Source: Gymnogyps californianus (lineage: Eukaryota; Chordata; Aves; Accipitriformes; Cathartidae). From it: 64,000 nt of DNA. Shown here in pieces: positions 32,201 through 46,355 of the stretch; the stretch's first letter is position 1; each line of letters begins with the position of its first letter. The translations under genes were made by a program, and so were the position numbers. Under the pieces are notes generated by a model. That model saw only the letters and a program-made list of their open reading frames with translations. It was not told where the DNA came from and ran no database searches. Location: positions 21,805,437-21,869,436 of the forward strand of contig NC_059500.1 of NCBI RefSeq assembly GCF_018139145.2, written 5' to 3'.

Positions 32201-35200
32201 AAGAAAAAAAGGTCTTGCAGTATTTTCTCTAAAGACCATGCACATGAGAGAGTTCTTTGTACTGCCAAATTCTTTTTACCAAGACCATTTTGTTGCCTGA
32301 TATCTTGGCCTTCATTCAAGACTTTCTGACTTTTCATTTCTATTGATTTCAGTGAAGCACTGAAGAAAGGAGTGAAATTCTGTGCTCTGAAGGAACTTGA
32401 GCAGGTGACATTTTCAGCAAGAAAGAGCAGTCACATATTATCACTCTGTGTTGTACTGGAGGGGAGAAGTCTGGATAGAGTGGCAACTGAACTTACCTTT
32501 TGCACTATCTACACCTATAGCATGTGTCTTGCAGTCTACATGTTGAACATGTAGGAAAAATCCTTTAATAAAACAGAAATTATCTAATGCCTATTGATTG
32601 CTCTATTGGTAATTTCTATGCAAATCATCCAGTAGATGTGTGAGGTATCTATGTTACTTCTGTACTTAACCTCAACTCTTTGGTCATGATTTAGGCAGGC
32701 AAGCACACAATCAGGGGTCATGCTTAACTAAGGATGTACAGGATGGGAACATGTGAATTTGGGCATGCTGTCTGTAACTATACTGGCTTGATATGAAAAC
32801 TAGATTTAATTTCAACTGTAACTAGTTATTCCGTTTTCAGACTGTGGAATGGTTCATAAAGGCTGTCCACATAATCAGTACTAAATTGCAACAAAGAGTA
32901 TGAGCAGGAAGGTGAAACGTTAAACAAACTTGAAATCTAATTTATAGTGCTCCCTTGGCCATAGAAATGAGTTGTGACGAGTTCACTGATGGGACAAACA
33001 CAGGGAAGTGTATATGCACGAGTAGGTCCAGTTCTAGCAAGAAGAATGCTGCCCTTAGGGAGCTATTAATCGTCCTCCTTTCACTTGCTTGGCAGAACTG
33101 GCCTTCTACAAGACTTTACATATACAACAGAAACTGAATCCAGTTGAAAAAAATGAAAAAATCACAGGCATTTGTAGAGCTCCAAATGTGACTGCAGAGC
33201 TACAACTTTTCTGTTTCAGCTGTCCTGCTTCAAATTATAATCTCAGATACTTTTTATGAAAGTATCACAAAGGATAACAAAAAGAGACCTTTTTTTTTTT
33301 TTGGTTTTGCCCCTCATTTTACATGAATAATGACCACCAGCTAGCAGGTCAAATACACCTATTCCATTAGCAAAAGTCCATGACATTAAAGAATAAACAA
33401 GTCAGAGATACTCAGCAGAAGATGTTTGGCTTGGGAGAGGAAGAAGAGAACTAGACACTGAACTGAAGACGTGTGTCTCAGTCTAGTGGAGTTGGGGCCA
33501 CTTTCTATCTAAGCTGTATTTCTGCAGCTACAAAACATTAATTATAAAAATTTATAAACAAGGCATATTTAACATAGACTGAAAAAATTTCCTATAAGAG
33601 TTCAGCTACATTTGAGTGTTACCTTTTACAGAACTCAAGAAAAGATGTGACTGAAAGTAAAATTATCTTTCTTCTTTAAAAGAAAAAAAACTTGGGTTTC
33701 TCTAGATTGCAACTTTTGAGTTCAAGAAATTTAGTCATGAGTCCTCCAAAGGGGAAAACGACAAAGACTTCCAACTATATGGATTAAAAATCCTGGAAAA
33801 TACATAAGATCTACAGTCTTGCTTTTCAATGCCACCCAGCTTCAGTCTATTTCTCCTTTAGGTTCAGGAGTTGTGACTAAAGAGAAGTAGGTCCGGAGCT
33901 GCAGTACAGCCACACAGCCTTTTGCAGGGGATGGCCTATGTTTTCTGAATATCTTTCCCCAAAGCATGAGAAAGCAAAATGTAAGCATACAGAATTAACA
34001 GCATTTCCTCTATTTCCACACTCGTCCCCTTGCTCCTCAGAATGGGTATAGCCAGATTGCATCTCTACCAGTATAATAATTTTAAACGATATAAAAGCAT
34101 TAGCACTGCAATGATAGTTTAATAGGACTTTTTGCTGGGTAATTTCAAACCATTTTATTACTCAGTATAAGGACACCACACCAAACAATAACAGTAAACA
34201 TAGTTCTCTGCATGGAATAGACACAAAGAGCTTAAGTGACTTTGTTCAAGGTCACAACAGAACTGTAGGATGGATTCTCTATTTCATACTTTAACAAACA
34301 GGACATCTTCTATATCATTAAATAATGGCATTTTCCACTAAAAATCTCCACTTTTTAATACTTTTGTGAATTTATAAATTATTTGTACACATTTAGCTTA
34401 CTTTTGTTGGTATAGTAAAACTTCACGTCAATGTTCTATACTACGAACAACACTACTGCCCGTTACCTGAATAAGAGCAAAGCATTACGGTTGATCCTAT
34501 TAAAAGCATGCTAACATTACTTTAGTCTAAATTTCTATTTTCCTTTGAAAGAAAGTGAAAATGAACTGATAGAATGTGTAGTTCCTGGTGCAGATTGTTG
34601 CGTCTCCAGCAGACGCTAGAACATCAGGCCACGGCATCTGCTTCTTGGCCGATTATCTGTGCCAGATCTCATTTTCCAAAAATCAAGAGAAACCAAACTC
34701 CTTGCCATCAGAAATACAATCACTGAAGGACAACAGTGTCCTGCTGTGGTACACTGATTGTGTCAGCAGGTCTTCTGCCTCCCAGCACACAAAGAACAAG
34801 GAAGGCAACCGATGTGATGTGCTTGAAAGGAAATTCAACTGTTTGAGCAAATACCACTCTAAAAGCAGTATTATCAAGAATTATCACACACAACTTTTGT
34901 TAAATGCTGGTAGGCTTGGAAAAGGAAGAAAATTAATGCTGCAAGTATTACTGAGAGCTGACAAGCATCTTTGGTGTTAAATTAACTAAATGTAACATAT
35001 AATTTGCTTTTGAATACCTTGGAAAATCTCCTGTGAAAGACTGCAATTTAACACCGAAGTTTAAACAGTCGAGGTTACAATTTTAGCAGCTCATTAGTCT
35101 GAAGGTGTATGATGATTTTCTGAAAAGATGAATGATTAAAAACAAAGTCAAAAGGAAAAGACATTTGGGTATGAATACTTGATCTGAAATCTCACTGTCC

Positions 35201-36083
35201 AATTTCAGGCAATGTTGCATCTCTATGATTTCAGATTGTGGGAAGCTTTGCAGGTTACATCTACTGCATTCTTTAAAGTATAAAATAACATAAGAGATCA
35301 CCTTTAACTCAAGGAATTAGAACATTAAGTATTTTCTTTCTGAAACTCAGTGAAGAGATAAATAATTTTTATTAGAAGACTATTACTTAATGTAAATCAT
35401 TTGCAAGGTTGTTTCCCGCATATGTTATTGCATACCCAGAAATACGCAGCCCAGCCCCTGGACTGACACTAAGGTCAGAAAGGAAAACATTCTGGACAAT
35501 TCTCAGGTCAAGCCAATTAAACTAAGTGTCTACACAACTGATAAATTTAGTTTATTCAGTAACAACAAAGAATGCAGTGGCCAAAGGAGACGGGACAAAG
35601 ATTAACGTCATCCTTCTGTAACTACCAAAAGCAAGCCTGAAGCAGTGAATTGATGGTGCACTTGCCGAGCAGCACCTGCACCAGAGTAAACTACACATTC
35701 TCCAACCACCACCCCACTGCAAATCCAGCAGCTGGTGTGCAATGTTTTATAAACCCATGTTTAAGTTTCCCCCTCAGATGTACTATAGCCAAATTCAAAA
35801 CAAAGCCATTTACCCTTCTGACATGACTGATTATTAACCAAAATACCTTCCATGCTCTTCCATACTCTTCTCCAGAGCTGGACTGAGGGAGCAGCTTCTC
35901 CCTTTAGATCTCATGTCCTGTATCCATCCTATACCTACTGGAGAGGTGGCAGCAGTAGAAAACAAGCCAAAACAGGAAAATGCGCTCAGCCAAAATCCTC
36001 CTCTCCCCTCAATCAGCATCAAGCTGCAACGGGACTAAAATACTTTTTCTTCCTTTTCCATCAAATTCTTCTGTTTAACACTT

Positions 36084-36676
36084 TGTCCTGGTTTCAGCTG
36101 GGATAGAGTTAATTTTCTTCTTAGTAGCTGGTACAGTGTGTTTTGGATTTAGTGTGAGAATAATGTTGATAACACTGATGTTTTAGTTGTTGCTAAATAG
36201 CGCTTATCCTAAGTTAAGGATTTTTCAGTTTCCCATGCTCTGCCAGCAAGCAGGTGTGCAAAAAGCTGGGAGGGAGCAGAGCCAGTACAGCTGACCTGAA
36301 CTAGCCAAAGCAATATTCCATACCATAGAACGTCGTGCCCAGTATATAAACAGGGGGAAGTTGGCCGGGAGGGGCAGATCGCTGCTGGGGCATCGGTCAG
36401 TGGGTGGTGAGCAACTGTATTGTGCATCCCTTGTCTTGTCTTGGGTCTAATTTCTCTCTTTTTTAATATGCCTTTTCATTACTATTATTATTATTATTAT
36501 ATTTGTGTTGTTATTATTGTTGTTGTTATTATTATTTTTAATTTTAGTTATTAAAATGTTCTTAACCCACGAGTTTTACTTTATTCCCCGATCCTCCTCC
36601 CCATCCCACTGGGAGGGGGAGGAGTGAGCAAGCGGCTGCACGGTGTTTAGCTGCTAGCTGGGGTTAAACCACGACA
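36084..36676 (+). mobile_element. Solo LTR, ERVL-like, 593 bp, with 5-bp duplication CACTT
   Basis: Starts TGTCCTGGTTTCAGCTGGGA and ends TTAAACCACGACA. CACTT at 36079-36083 is repeated at 36677-36681. TATAAA at 36345-36350 indicates plus orientation. The 5' third and 3' end clearly match the 16.0 and 25.6 kb copies but with many substitutions and gaps, so this is an older or different subfamily. An expanded ATT/GTT microsatellite (about 36480-36540) sits in the region where the poly(A) signal is expected. No internal retroviral sequence adjoins it. Confidence 0.92.
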
Positions 36677-39600
36677 CACTTACACAGTCAGCTACGCCAA
36701 CAATGTCTCTTGACTCCTTGTTGGTTTTGTTTCATTTCAAAAACATCCAGACAGCACGAGACAGCTAATATGCAGCAAACTAAGGGCAGAAAAGCATTAC
36801 TGGCTCATAGTCCTTTTTGCAAGCAAAGACAAGGTACTTCTGCTAGTTTTTTTTATATTATTATCTCTCGTGTTTGTGAAAAAGATTGTAGACTTTAAAG
36901 GTAATAATTAGGCACTGGTTTAAGTCTTATTAAAAAAAATGACACTTCATATTGCAGAACACTTAACTCCTAGATAATTTAGCACCAGTTATTCAATCAG
37001 TACCAATTCCCAAACATAGATTTTCATGGCTCAAGCTGACTTAGCTTAGGAAACCATGAGATCACCAAGTCACAGCTTGAACCCGCATAGGTTTTGACAG
37101 CTGAGCCCCACACTTTTCAAGATTTTTAGTCGCATCTCTACTTAACTGTTTGCTCTATTGTGCAATGACCACAAGCATATTACTTTGAAACTCTGTCGTT
37201 TATATCTTTGTTGGTCTGCTACTGATCCTAAGAAAGAAACACCCAACCAAAGATACAAGGATGAAATAAAATGGAAGTTCAGCTACTCTGCTCAAGCAGC
37301 AAGATGCAAATGTTTAATTTTTTACAAACGAAAAACGTGTTCCAAAATGGATATGCATAAGCTAGCAGTGCCTTGGGTCATAATCACTAAATTTTACTCT
37401 AACTAGAAGGAACTACACCCCCTCTGCTTGAGAGGGACTGCTGGCAGCTCAAGGATTCAAGAGGTAAAACCCCAATGTGGAAAGGTATAAAGTCCTAAAG
37501 GGAAAAAACAGAAGGCCAGTCAGGCTGGTTGGCCTGGCTGGGGCCAGGGAGGATCATCCATCCATCAATGCCAGCAGCGCAGCAAGAGATGGCAATGCAG
37601 CAGCACAAAGGACTGTCCCTGGGAGCTGCGGAGGCCAGACCTTCACTGCCTAGCTCGCGCCTGCCTGGCCAGCAAAGGCTCTTTTGGTGTCTTACGGGAG
37701 TCGTGAATGTCCTAACGTTTAGTCTAGTAGTTCACTGAACTCCAGCTAGCTTTCGGGTGCATTAGTAAGCAATAATTGCTTTGCACCTTCAAGCCGTGCA
37801 TACCCTGCTTGTAGAGTCTCTTTCCACTTGCTGAAGATGCCCAAATAGTCTGCCCCAAAAGAGGGGTCACGGCATTATAGGTAAGGAAATTAAAGCATAG
37901 CTGTAGTAAGTGAAAACCCCTGGATTGCAGAGATGGCTCTGGAAAAGCTAGTTTTTAGTATCCTAATCTTCTTATACAAAATCCTCATCTTTGAAAGAAT
38001 ATGTTCATTTGTTCAGCCCACAGAACTCTCAATTCCTAGGTTTTTAAAACCTTTCTGCTTTGTACTTCAAAGTCAACTACAACTCAAAATATTTTTAACA
38101 CAGCCTGTCCAATGAGACAAAACAAATGCTATGTAACTACATTTGTATCTTCTCAAGTTTACGATTTTTAAGAATACTCTTTAACATGATCACAGCCTGC
38201 TTTATTATGTCATCATAACAAAATAAGCACTGGTGAACAATACATCATTGCACTCCTAAGACTAGGACACAATCTTGTAGTCCTGGCATACCCACAATAT
38301 GAATCCTAATCAGTTTATATTAAGGGAATCATTTGTTTACACTTCTAGGTATCATGATTATCACAGAAGACCACATTAACGTTAATGTTAATAAAAATCT
38401 TATTTGTTATATCTTTATAATTTGTAAGTTATATCTTTAATTATTCTGTCATTTCCTCTTTATGTATTACAATATGTTTTATTGTTTCAAAGACAGCATA
38501 CACTACTTTTTCACCGCTATTTTCACCTTGTAAGTAGTCTTTTGCAAGTCAAAGTTATTTGTAAATATTTAGTGAGTTAATGGAAAAAATAAATCTTTTA
38601 AAAACAACAAAAAAAGCCCAAACCAGCTGTTTTATTCATAGTTATTCCCAGACATCTTTATCCCTTTCTGTTTCTCACACAAATGCACACTGGGATAGAT
38701 ATTCTGAGGTGATGATAACATTGCTTTTCACGCACACTTATGCCAGTGACAGTGGTTGCAGATCTTTTTCCTAGCATTGCAAAACCTATTTTCAGACTTG
38801 TACGCAATTCCTTACAACTGATGCTTAAGTTTGTACCCAAGGCTCATCCCCACAACTTGGCATGATTCGCATGATTGCACAGTCAGGATGCAATCATTTT
38901 AGCTCCATCATCAAAGGCCTTGAAGTCAATGCAAGTCCACTGGCTTCCACAGATTTTGCATCAGTTTCCAAACCAGGCTGTAGCCCCATGGCAGTGACAC
39001 TATCTATTACTATTTCTGCTCTTATCCTATCCAGGTAGCTGCTACTCTGGGACATTTGCAGTATTTTTTACTTTCATTGCACCTTCCCAGTGATCAGGGA
39101 CTGGTCTCTTTTGCCGTCAAGCTTGGCATCAGAAGATACACTTAAGCACTGCACCACAGACACCATAAATGAAAGTGTAGCACAGAGACCCTAGTCCAGT
39201 GTCAGGCCATTCCAACTCAACCTGATGTATGTTTGCAGCACAGTGCTGTGCACAGTGCTTGCACACACTTAATAGGAGTAGTTAACTGACCCTACTAGAT
39301 AGTGGATTTTAAGGTCCCACTGCCAGACTGACATGAACATAGCTTCCCCTCTGCAAGTGAGACTACAGAGCCTCTCACCTCAGCCTTCTCCACTTCAAGC
39401 AGTGAGTCTCTGCAGTGAAAACAAGCCAGCTAGCAGGGCGTTACTCCTGCCTGGGCAGTGTTCTCAGCGCAAGCTGTCAGCACAGTCAGCGTCCATCAAA
39501 ACTGAACAGTTCACCTTAAACTGCTATAGCAACACATGAAGGCATTCATCTCCATCTGAACACCACCAGTTCTCAGAAGTGTTTAGCTCCCTTCTTTCCT

Positions 39601-41460
39601 CACTAGAAATTATTACATTTACTAGTACTGCAATATCATATATGTATGTGTTATTCTTGGATACCGCTGTGCTAAGCAGTGTGCAAACGCAGAACAAAGA
39701 CAGCCCCTGACCCAGAAGCTTGCAACTTAAATAATCCAAGATACTTGTCCAATTCACATTGCACTGCTAACTTCAGTTTTCCATTCAGTGAACCACTCTT
39801 GTGGAAACACGTAGGAATTTTGCCAATGGATTTCATTTAACACAGAACAAGACCTAAAAAGAAATATTGGATATCACTCTGTTTTAGAGAAAAATAACTG
39901 CAAGTAGATTCCTGTTCTATTTTCTAATTCAGGAATGTTCTTGATTGATCAGCCCACAAGCACTGAACTAGTAGTATAACATCACTGTTTCTGGAAGCAT
40001 GAGTGTAGCTGATAACACACACGAACACTTGCACAGTTAAAAGATTAAGAAAGAAAGTCACGTATCATGGCCCTAACTCCAAATTCATTGTTAGTGAGCA
40101 CTGCATGTCAGAGAACGCTGAGGTGTGCCCTTTTCCACTCCCACTAAGAGAAGGAAGCTGCCATTTCTAAACTTGACACTGATATAGTATCTCAATAATA
40201 TTGCGGAAGGGCTGGTGATGGGACCTTTCCACTCACTGGGCACTGGTCTGCAGCATGACACAAAATTAGGGCTCTCTGTAATTGCTGTTAAACTTTGTTG
40301 TAGGCTTAAATATCAAATGTTTCCATAGGGATTATGGGCTTGTGTACCTAACTGAGCTGTACTGAAGGAAACACTGCTGGGGATCCTTTGAATAGCCTTA
40401 ATATAAGGCTTTTTCAGCTCTGCATAAACAAACCAGTACCAAATTATCTGGTAAAAATTAAAGTAGCCTGTAAATATGTAAAGCTATGGGACCTGCCAGT
40501 AGTAAAGGTTTGTTTGGCAAGCTGTGCTCCCCAGCTATATCCCTAAACTGAAGTTCTACGCACAGGCTGGCCACTAGTGTAATTGTCTCTGCAATATTTA
40601 TTACCTATTTGCTGCAAATCACTTACCACCTCAAGAACAGATGTAGCAAAAACTATTGCTGATTTTGAAGTTTTCAAGGCAAAAAACTACCCAAGCAAAA
40701 AAGATCTGAATGTACTGACATTCAGTACAACAAATTAAAAGGGGGAGGAGCACAGAAAAGGAAAATAAAGAACATATAAAATATTTTAAAAGTACCTTCT
40801 GATGTTCCCCTCCATATAACCACTAATTTCTTTAAACTGTGCAATTCCCCCCACACTAACTATCTCCTGTACTTGACCTTATAGACTTGAATTTTTAGGA
40901 CTGAATTGTAAATTCCCAATAAAAGGAATTCTTTAATGTCTAAGGTCAGAGTTCAGTCAGCATATTGCCTGTTTATTAGCACTGAAGTGCCAACTATGAT
41001 CCAAACTCCTCATTGTGGCCTAATTTCTAGATCAAAAAGCAAAAGAAAACGAGTAGTAAAGCCTAAATCCCCATTTCAGGGTGCATTTTTCAAATACATT
41101 AAGCTACTGGAGCAACAAATTATATTTTGAACTGATAAGAAATTGATTTCTGCTTCAGCGTGATCATATTTTCTAAGGACTGCTTTTAAGGTATTACAGC
41201 AAATAGTTTTGACTCCTTTTGAAGCAAAATATTCTGAATAGTTTAAGGTGTTGGTTAAAATGGGAAGGAAAAAAATGAACTACCGCATTTAAAAATGCAA
41301 GGACCAGAGGATGTATCTTTGGATCCAGTAATGAAATAACGATTAAAAAATTTCCATAAATTGCTCTCTTATCTGAAAGAATTTGGAGTGTGTACAACCA
41401 TTCTTGCTGAACAGAAGAAAGATCGTTCCCTGAATTATGTTTTACAGATTCAAGATTAAT

Positions 41461-41490
41461 GGGGGGGGGGTGGGGGGGGTGGCGGGGGGG
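41461..41490 (+). repeat. Very G-rich run, predicted G-quadruplex former
   Basis: Runs of 10, 8, 2 and 7 guanines are separated by single T, T and C bases. The two long runs alone can supply several G-tracts, so quadruplex potential is high. It is intronic; the G-rich strand is the template for KCNN2 transcription. Confidence 0.85.
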
Positions 41491-43118
41491 AAGGTATTTT
41501 GTCCTTGAAAACAGTTAAGTACTTCTTTGCAGGTATTCTCATTCTCTTCAGACTTCTGTGTTTAGAGAAATAGTTTTCACTTTGCTCACCATTCTTATGA
41601 GACCTTGGAACTATACATGGGCTTTTCCACTTCGTTCTATTCTCGTACCACTGTTGTACGTATAAATCCTTTGCAAATAAAAGGGAATTTAACCTAAAAT
41701 TTTTCCTGCTCTAGTTAGGTGACCCTGAAAAACAGATATAAGATCTTTTTCAAGTAAGCAAGGAGATTTTTTTTGTGCTTGTTTTTTAACTTTTTGTCTT
41801 TTGCGCTCCCTTCCCCCAAGCTGGGTCTGCTATTTTTGGACTAGAGAAACACCGATGTATCTTGGCTTGATAAATTTTTGTGAAAGGATGACTATATCCA
41901 CTGAGTTACTGCACCAGTTATTGTTAATTTCCATAGCTATAAGGCTAATTCTACAAATCCAAACAAACTGAAGAGTATGTTCTTACTCGTATTCCCAAAA
42001 TTATTTTGCTGAGAATACACTGTTGTTCCAAAGGGAAGGAAAATAGTAATTTAAAAGAAGAGCGATCAAACTCTACATGCATTAGAACAGGTGCCTCTGT
42101 TTCCTCCATTAAATGTACATAAACTGTTTTGTCTTCAAGCAGCCGAAGAACACATCATTTAGCTATTAATCCTTCTGGATACACCTAGCAAACCAATTTT
42201 TAATTTGGATTAATTGTTCTGTTTTGTATCTGGGTTATGTATATTAGACATTCACTGATGTACTTCTGTGATAGACTCCCTTGTTGCCTTCATTGTTTGA
42301 TAAAACAATATTATCTGATGTCTATAGGTAACATTTGCAACAGAAATGCAACCAGTTATATCCGGTTTTAGTTATGAGTTGCTTTGAGATGTAAATATTA
42401 TAAAAGAGTAACCTAACATTTACAGTTAATCTACACTTAGTCTGCAAAAACAAGGATTAAGACTAGAAGGCAGAGAATCATTCATTCATAGCACAGACTC
42501 AAGTCATGATGATGCGTCATCTTTGATCACTGTTGTGTTGAATATTTAACAGTTAACTTTTGCCACCACTGGAGAAACCTGACCGCAAGCAGCACATTTT
42601 AGTTTCAGTGAGCCAAGAGAAGGTAAAGAACTGTGATAAACAACCAGCACTGTCAATACAAACATTATTCGATCTGTTGACAGGAAATAGACATATTAGC
42701 TAGAAAAAATAAGAGTGATACATCATTGCTTATGAGTTTTTGGGGCTAAAAATAGGTTTAAAACTAAATACTCAATCTCGGTTTGTTTTGTTTTTTTTTT
42801 AAACTACTAGCAAGAATCTTCACACTGGCACTGCGGAGACTGCTAAAGGCATTTTCCAGTGGAGTGTGGCCTTGGGATTATACGTGCAGTGTACAGCCTC
42901 AGATAAGGTCCTCAAACCAACCAAAGAAGTCAAACACATACTGTGAGGAAATTAGATAGCTAAGAAACATTTTTTCCTGCATGAATTACAACTGAAAGTC
43001 TCGGTGCATCCACCTGCTTGTATCAAATGAATCCTTAACATTTGCCTAGCAGTTGTCATGCGTGAGCTGCTTACTAGAAGCTTTGTGATGGCATCATATT
43101 TCCAAGAATTAAGACATA

Positions 43119-43240
43119 TATTTATTTATTTATTTGTAGAAAACAAGAATGAGCAGAGAGCAGAAAAGGATTTCAGCTTCACACACAGACAGATTTTTTT
43201 TTGGTGGTTTTTGTTTGTTTGGTTGGGTTTGGTTTTGTTA
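43119..43240. repeat. TTTA repeat and T/G-rich low-complexity stretch
   Basis: Four to five TTTA units (43119-43136) are followed after about 50 bp by a T8 run and TTTG/TTGG-rich sequence (43192-43240). It is low complexity without further meaning that I can see. Confidence 0.6.
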
Positions 43241-46200
43241 AAGCAAGGAAAGAATACAGAGCAGAAGCTGATGGGAGGAAGAAATGCTGACTACACAAAC
43301 CGCTCAGTCTGAACTGACTTCATTGCCAGAAGTTAGAGAGAGGTACAAACAGAACCAAAAATGGTGCCAAAAATGTGCTTTCTGGGGAAGCAGAAAATGC
43401 ACTTCTGTTCTCAGTTATGCTGCTGTAAATCCACAGTAACTCCGGGCATGTGATATGAGCTGTTCTGGATGTACAACAGTGTAACATGGGCACATGTGAC
43501 TCATGTTGCCCTGATACACGGCCATGTTATATGTGCACGTGTGCATTCAGAAGGCAAGGTTCTTTCTTCCTTTGCACAGAAAAAATAAAAGAACAAGAGC
43601 GACTACGTTCTACATAACCTAGAAAAGCAGCACACTTCTCACAGCAGAGACAAGTCTTCTCCAGAAAAGCGAAACAAATTTGTCAGACTTTTCAATGACA
43701 TAATGCTATACATATGAACTTTTTTTTTTGAGAAACCAAATATTTCTATTTTAACTGCTATAAACAACTGATGACCATGCACAGAGCTATTTCAATAACA
43801 AGATCAGTATGGGACACTGCAAAAAGTAATCTGCTTACAGGGCTCATAATTCATATAAGAAAGTAACATATTTGTAAGTGTTCTAGATCGTGTGCCTCAG
43901 AGATGTTATAAACACAAACATCTATTGAGTTAGACCTAATAAAAAATTTAGATTTTCATTATGAAGCCCATGTATGACAGAAAGCAATATACTGATGCTG
44001 GCAATGAAAAGGCAGATATTAAAACCTATGTAACGTAATCTTCCCTCAAAACAGACATAAAAACCTAAGCAATAAAAAAGCAAGAACTTCTGGCATTGTG
44101 TATTTCCCCTTCTTCCGTGCTTTCCCCACCTTTTCCTCCCAAACTCCCTCAGCCAGATTACTCTGCAGCCCTAGCAACCCATTTATACTCAGCTGGCTGT
44201 TCACCATCATTATCTGTACCACATTCTGCCCTCATGGATGACCTTAAACTGCAATCCTGGAAAATACCTTGCTCACCAACCCGAAGTGTCACTTGCTATA
44301 ATTAGCATTCCGGGAGCTAACAATACAGCCATTAAGGCACTGAGAAAGACACATGTTCTGCCTTAGTTCAGTGTATATCAAGTGATCAGTCAGATTACCA
44401 TTAAAGCAGTGAAGTCTCTATTCAGACGGTCAACTCACCTGCCTCAACCCATGACCTGTCTCTACAGGGTTTTCCTCAAAGAGATGGATAATGATGCCCT
44501 TTCATGTTACCTTCCTCGCTATGAAATGCAGTGCTTCCAAATCTCCCTTCCTATTCCCAGGACAGCCTGCAATAAGAAAAATCTGACTTCAAATAGAACA
44601 ACAGTCTCAAAATCAGTCTGTCATTCAGCAGCAACAGCTTTTGCTGACCACACACACCTTCACAGTAAGGACGCTGCCTACTGCGACTTCCCTCCTCACC
44701 GAGGACAGGGAATAGCATGAGAATGTTTCATCTCCATTCCAGAATTTTAATGTTTTAATCTACTAAATCTTATCACCATTATCTTGTTACCATTTGGATG
44801 GCCACCTAACTGATTTAGTACACTGAAGAAATACTAAAACTGCTAGTGCAAAGCTTTGTGTAAAACTACTATGTAACATAAATTAAAGAGCTTGGTGCTA
44901 GAGTGATGCAGAGAACCTTTTAACACCATCAAATTTCATTTACGTAAATCCCCCCTCATCAAAACAAAGCCACCAGACTGCTGCCTAATTCCTAATTTTG
45001 GTTCAATGTATCAAAATTCATTAGGGTTTCATATATAGTGTCAAGCGGAATAGCAATATTATAGAATATTCCTTCTAATGATAACATTTATTTTCAGGAT
45101 CATTTTGTCTACATAAAATCGTCTATTCCAAAAAATAAAGATTCCCGCTAGTTAAAACTGAGGAAAAAAGATCAACTTAGGAGCAGATGAAAGAAATGTA
45201 TTTTATTTGTCTAAACTAAACTTTTAACTGCTAAGCAAATCAAAGCCATTTAGATCTTGGGAGACATCTTCTGAGGACCATGACCTCTACAGAGCACAGA
45301 ATGGATTCAGCAGCCATATTTGTCCTTTCCCGTGACAAATAGCTATTGTATCTGTCCCCAGCTAAACAAAAAGGGATGTTTAGCTTCAGCTGGCAGAGTG
45401 TAAAGAGCATTCCGATGTGTGGGGTTTTGGGGTTTTCTTCTGAGAGCTTTTTTTAAAAATGTACTCCTCTATGGGCTGTGGATCTACAGGTTTTTAGTTA
45501 CTAATTAGTAACTGGAATCCAGAGCCAGTATTATTCATTTGGCAAAAAACTTACATACTCCCTCAAGGGAAAATCTGAGGCAAAACTCGCAAAATTGGCT
45601 GTGCAACTAGCATGAATGACATACGTATCTAATTCCCAAAGCCAAAATATATCCCTTTTAGTGTTTTTGAAACATACAATTAACAATTTTGTTAAATGTG
45701 AAGAAACATAATCTTGGACTAGACTCCACTGACAGAAGGTAATTATGCTAGAGACATATTAATCTAATACTCACTTCTATATTTGACTTGCTTTTAGTTG
45801 TGTTTTGTTTCAGTTTTAGAGAAGTCAGTGGCTATCCAGTTTACTGTCCAAATCATTACAGTCACTTCAAGGACAGTAACTGCAAATTAAAATGTGGAAA
45901 ATCCATTACTAGTTTAGCAGAGAGCTGAAGAAAATTCAGCCTTGTTTGCAACCCTGAGTTCAGTATACCTGACCAAACAAATAAGCTCCTTCCCAGGATC
46001 ATAGTGAGGCAGAAGTGCCTCAGTTTCTAAATAGAAATAAACAAGCTCACAAAATCAAAACTTTGTGATAGTGTTGTCTTCCCTTTCCCTGATTGGAAAA
46101 TGGGTGAGGTTGTCTTTGTTTCTTTTACTTTTAGTATCGCTTATACACTATACATTCTTCTCCTGCCATCTTTATACTAACAAATAAATATGTTTTACAA

Positions 46201-46327
46201 ACATGTATCAGACAGTAGTTAATATTTTTCAGTAATTTTCACTGAGAGGCACAAGTTTTATAAGCTTATTTTGAATGTGCATCTATTAAAAAGTCAATAA
46301 CACAATGACTATTTAATGCTACTTTTT

Positions 46328-46355
46328 AATAATAATAATAATAATAATAATAATA
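46328..46355. repeat. AAT trinucleotide microsatellite
   Basis: About nine uninterrupted TAA/AAT units. Likely length-polymorphic. Intronic in KCNN2. Confidence 0.92.

Noticed and set aside
34588..34980. 130-codon plus-strand open frame
   Set aside because: Opposite strand to the host gene, no domain, no poly(A) signal or promoter evident; treated as chance.
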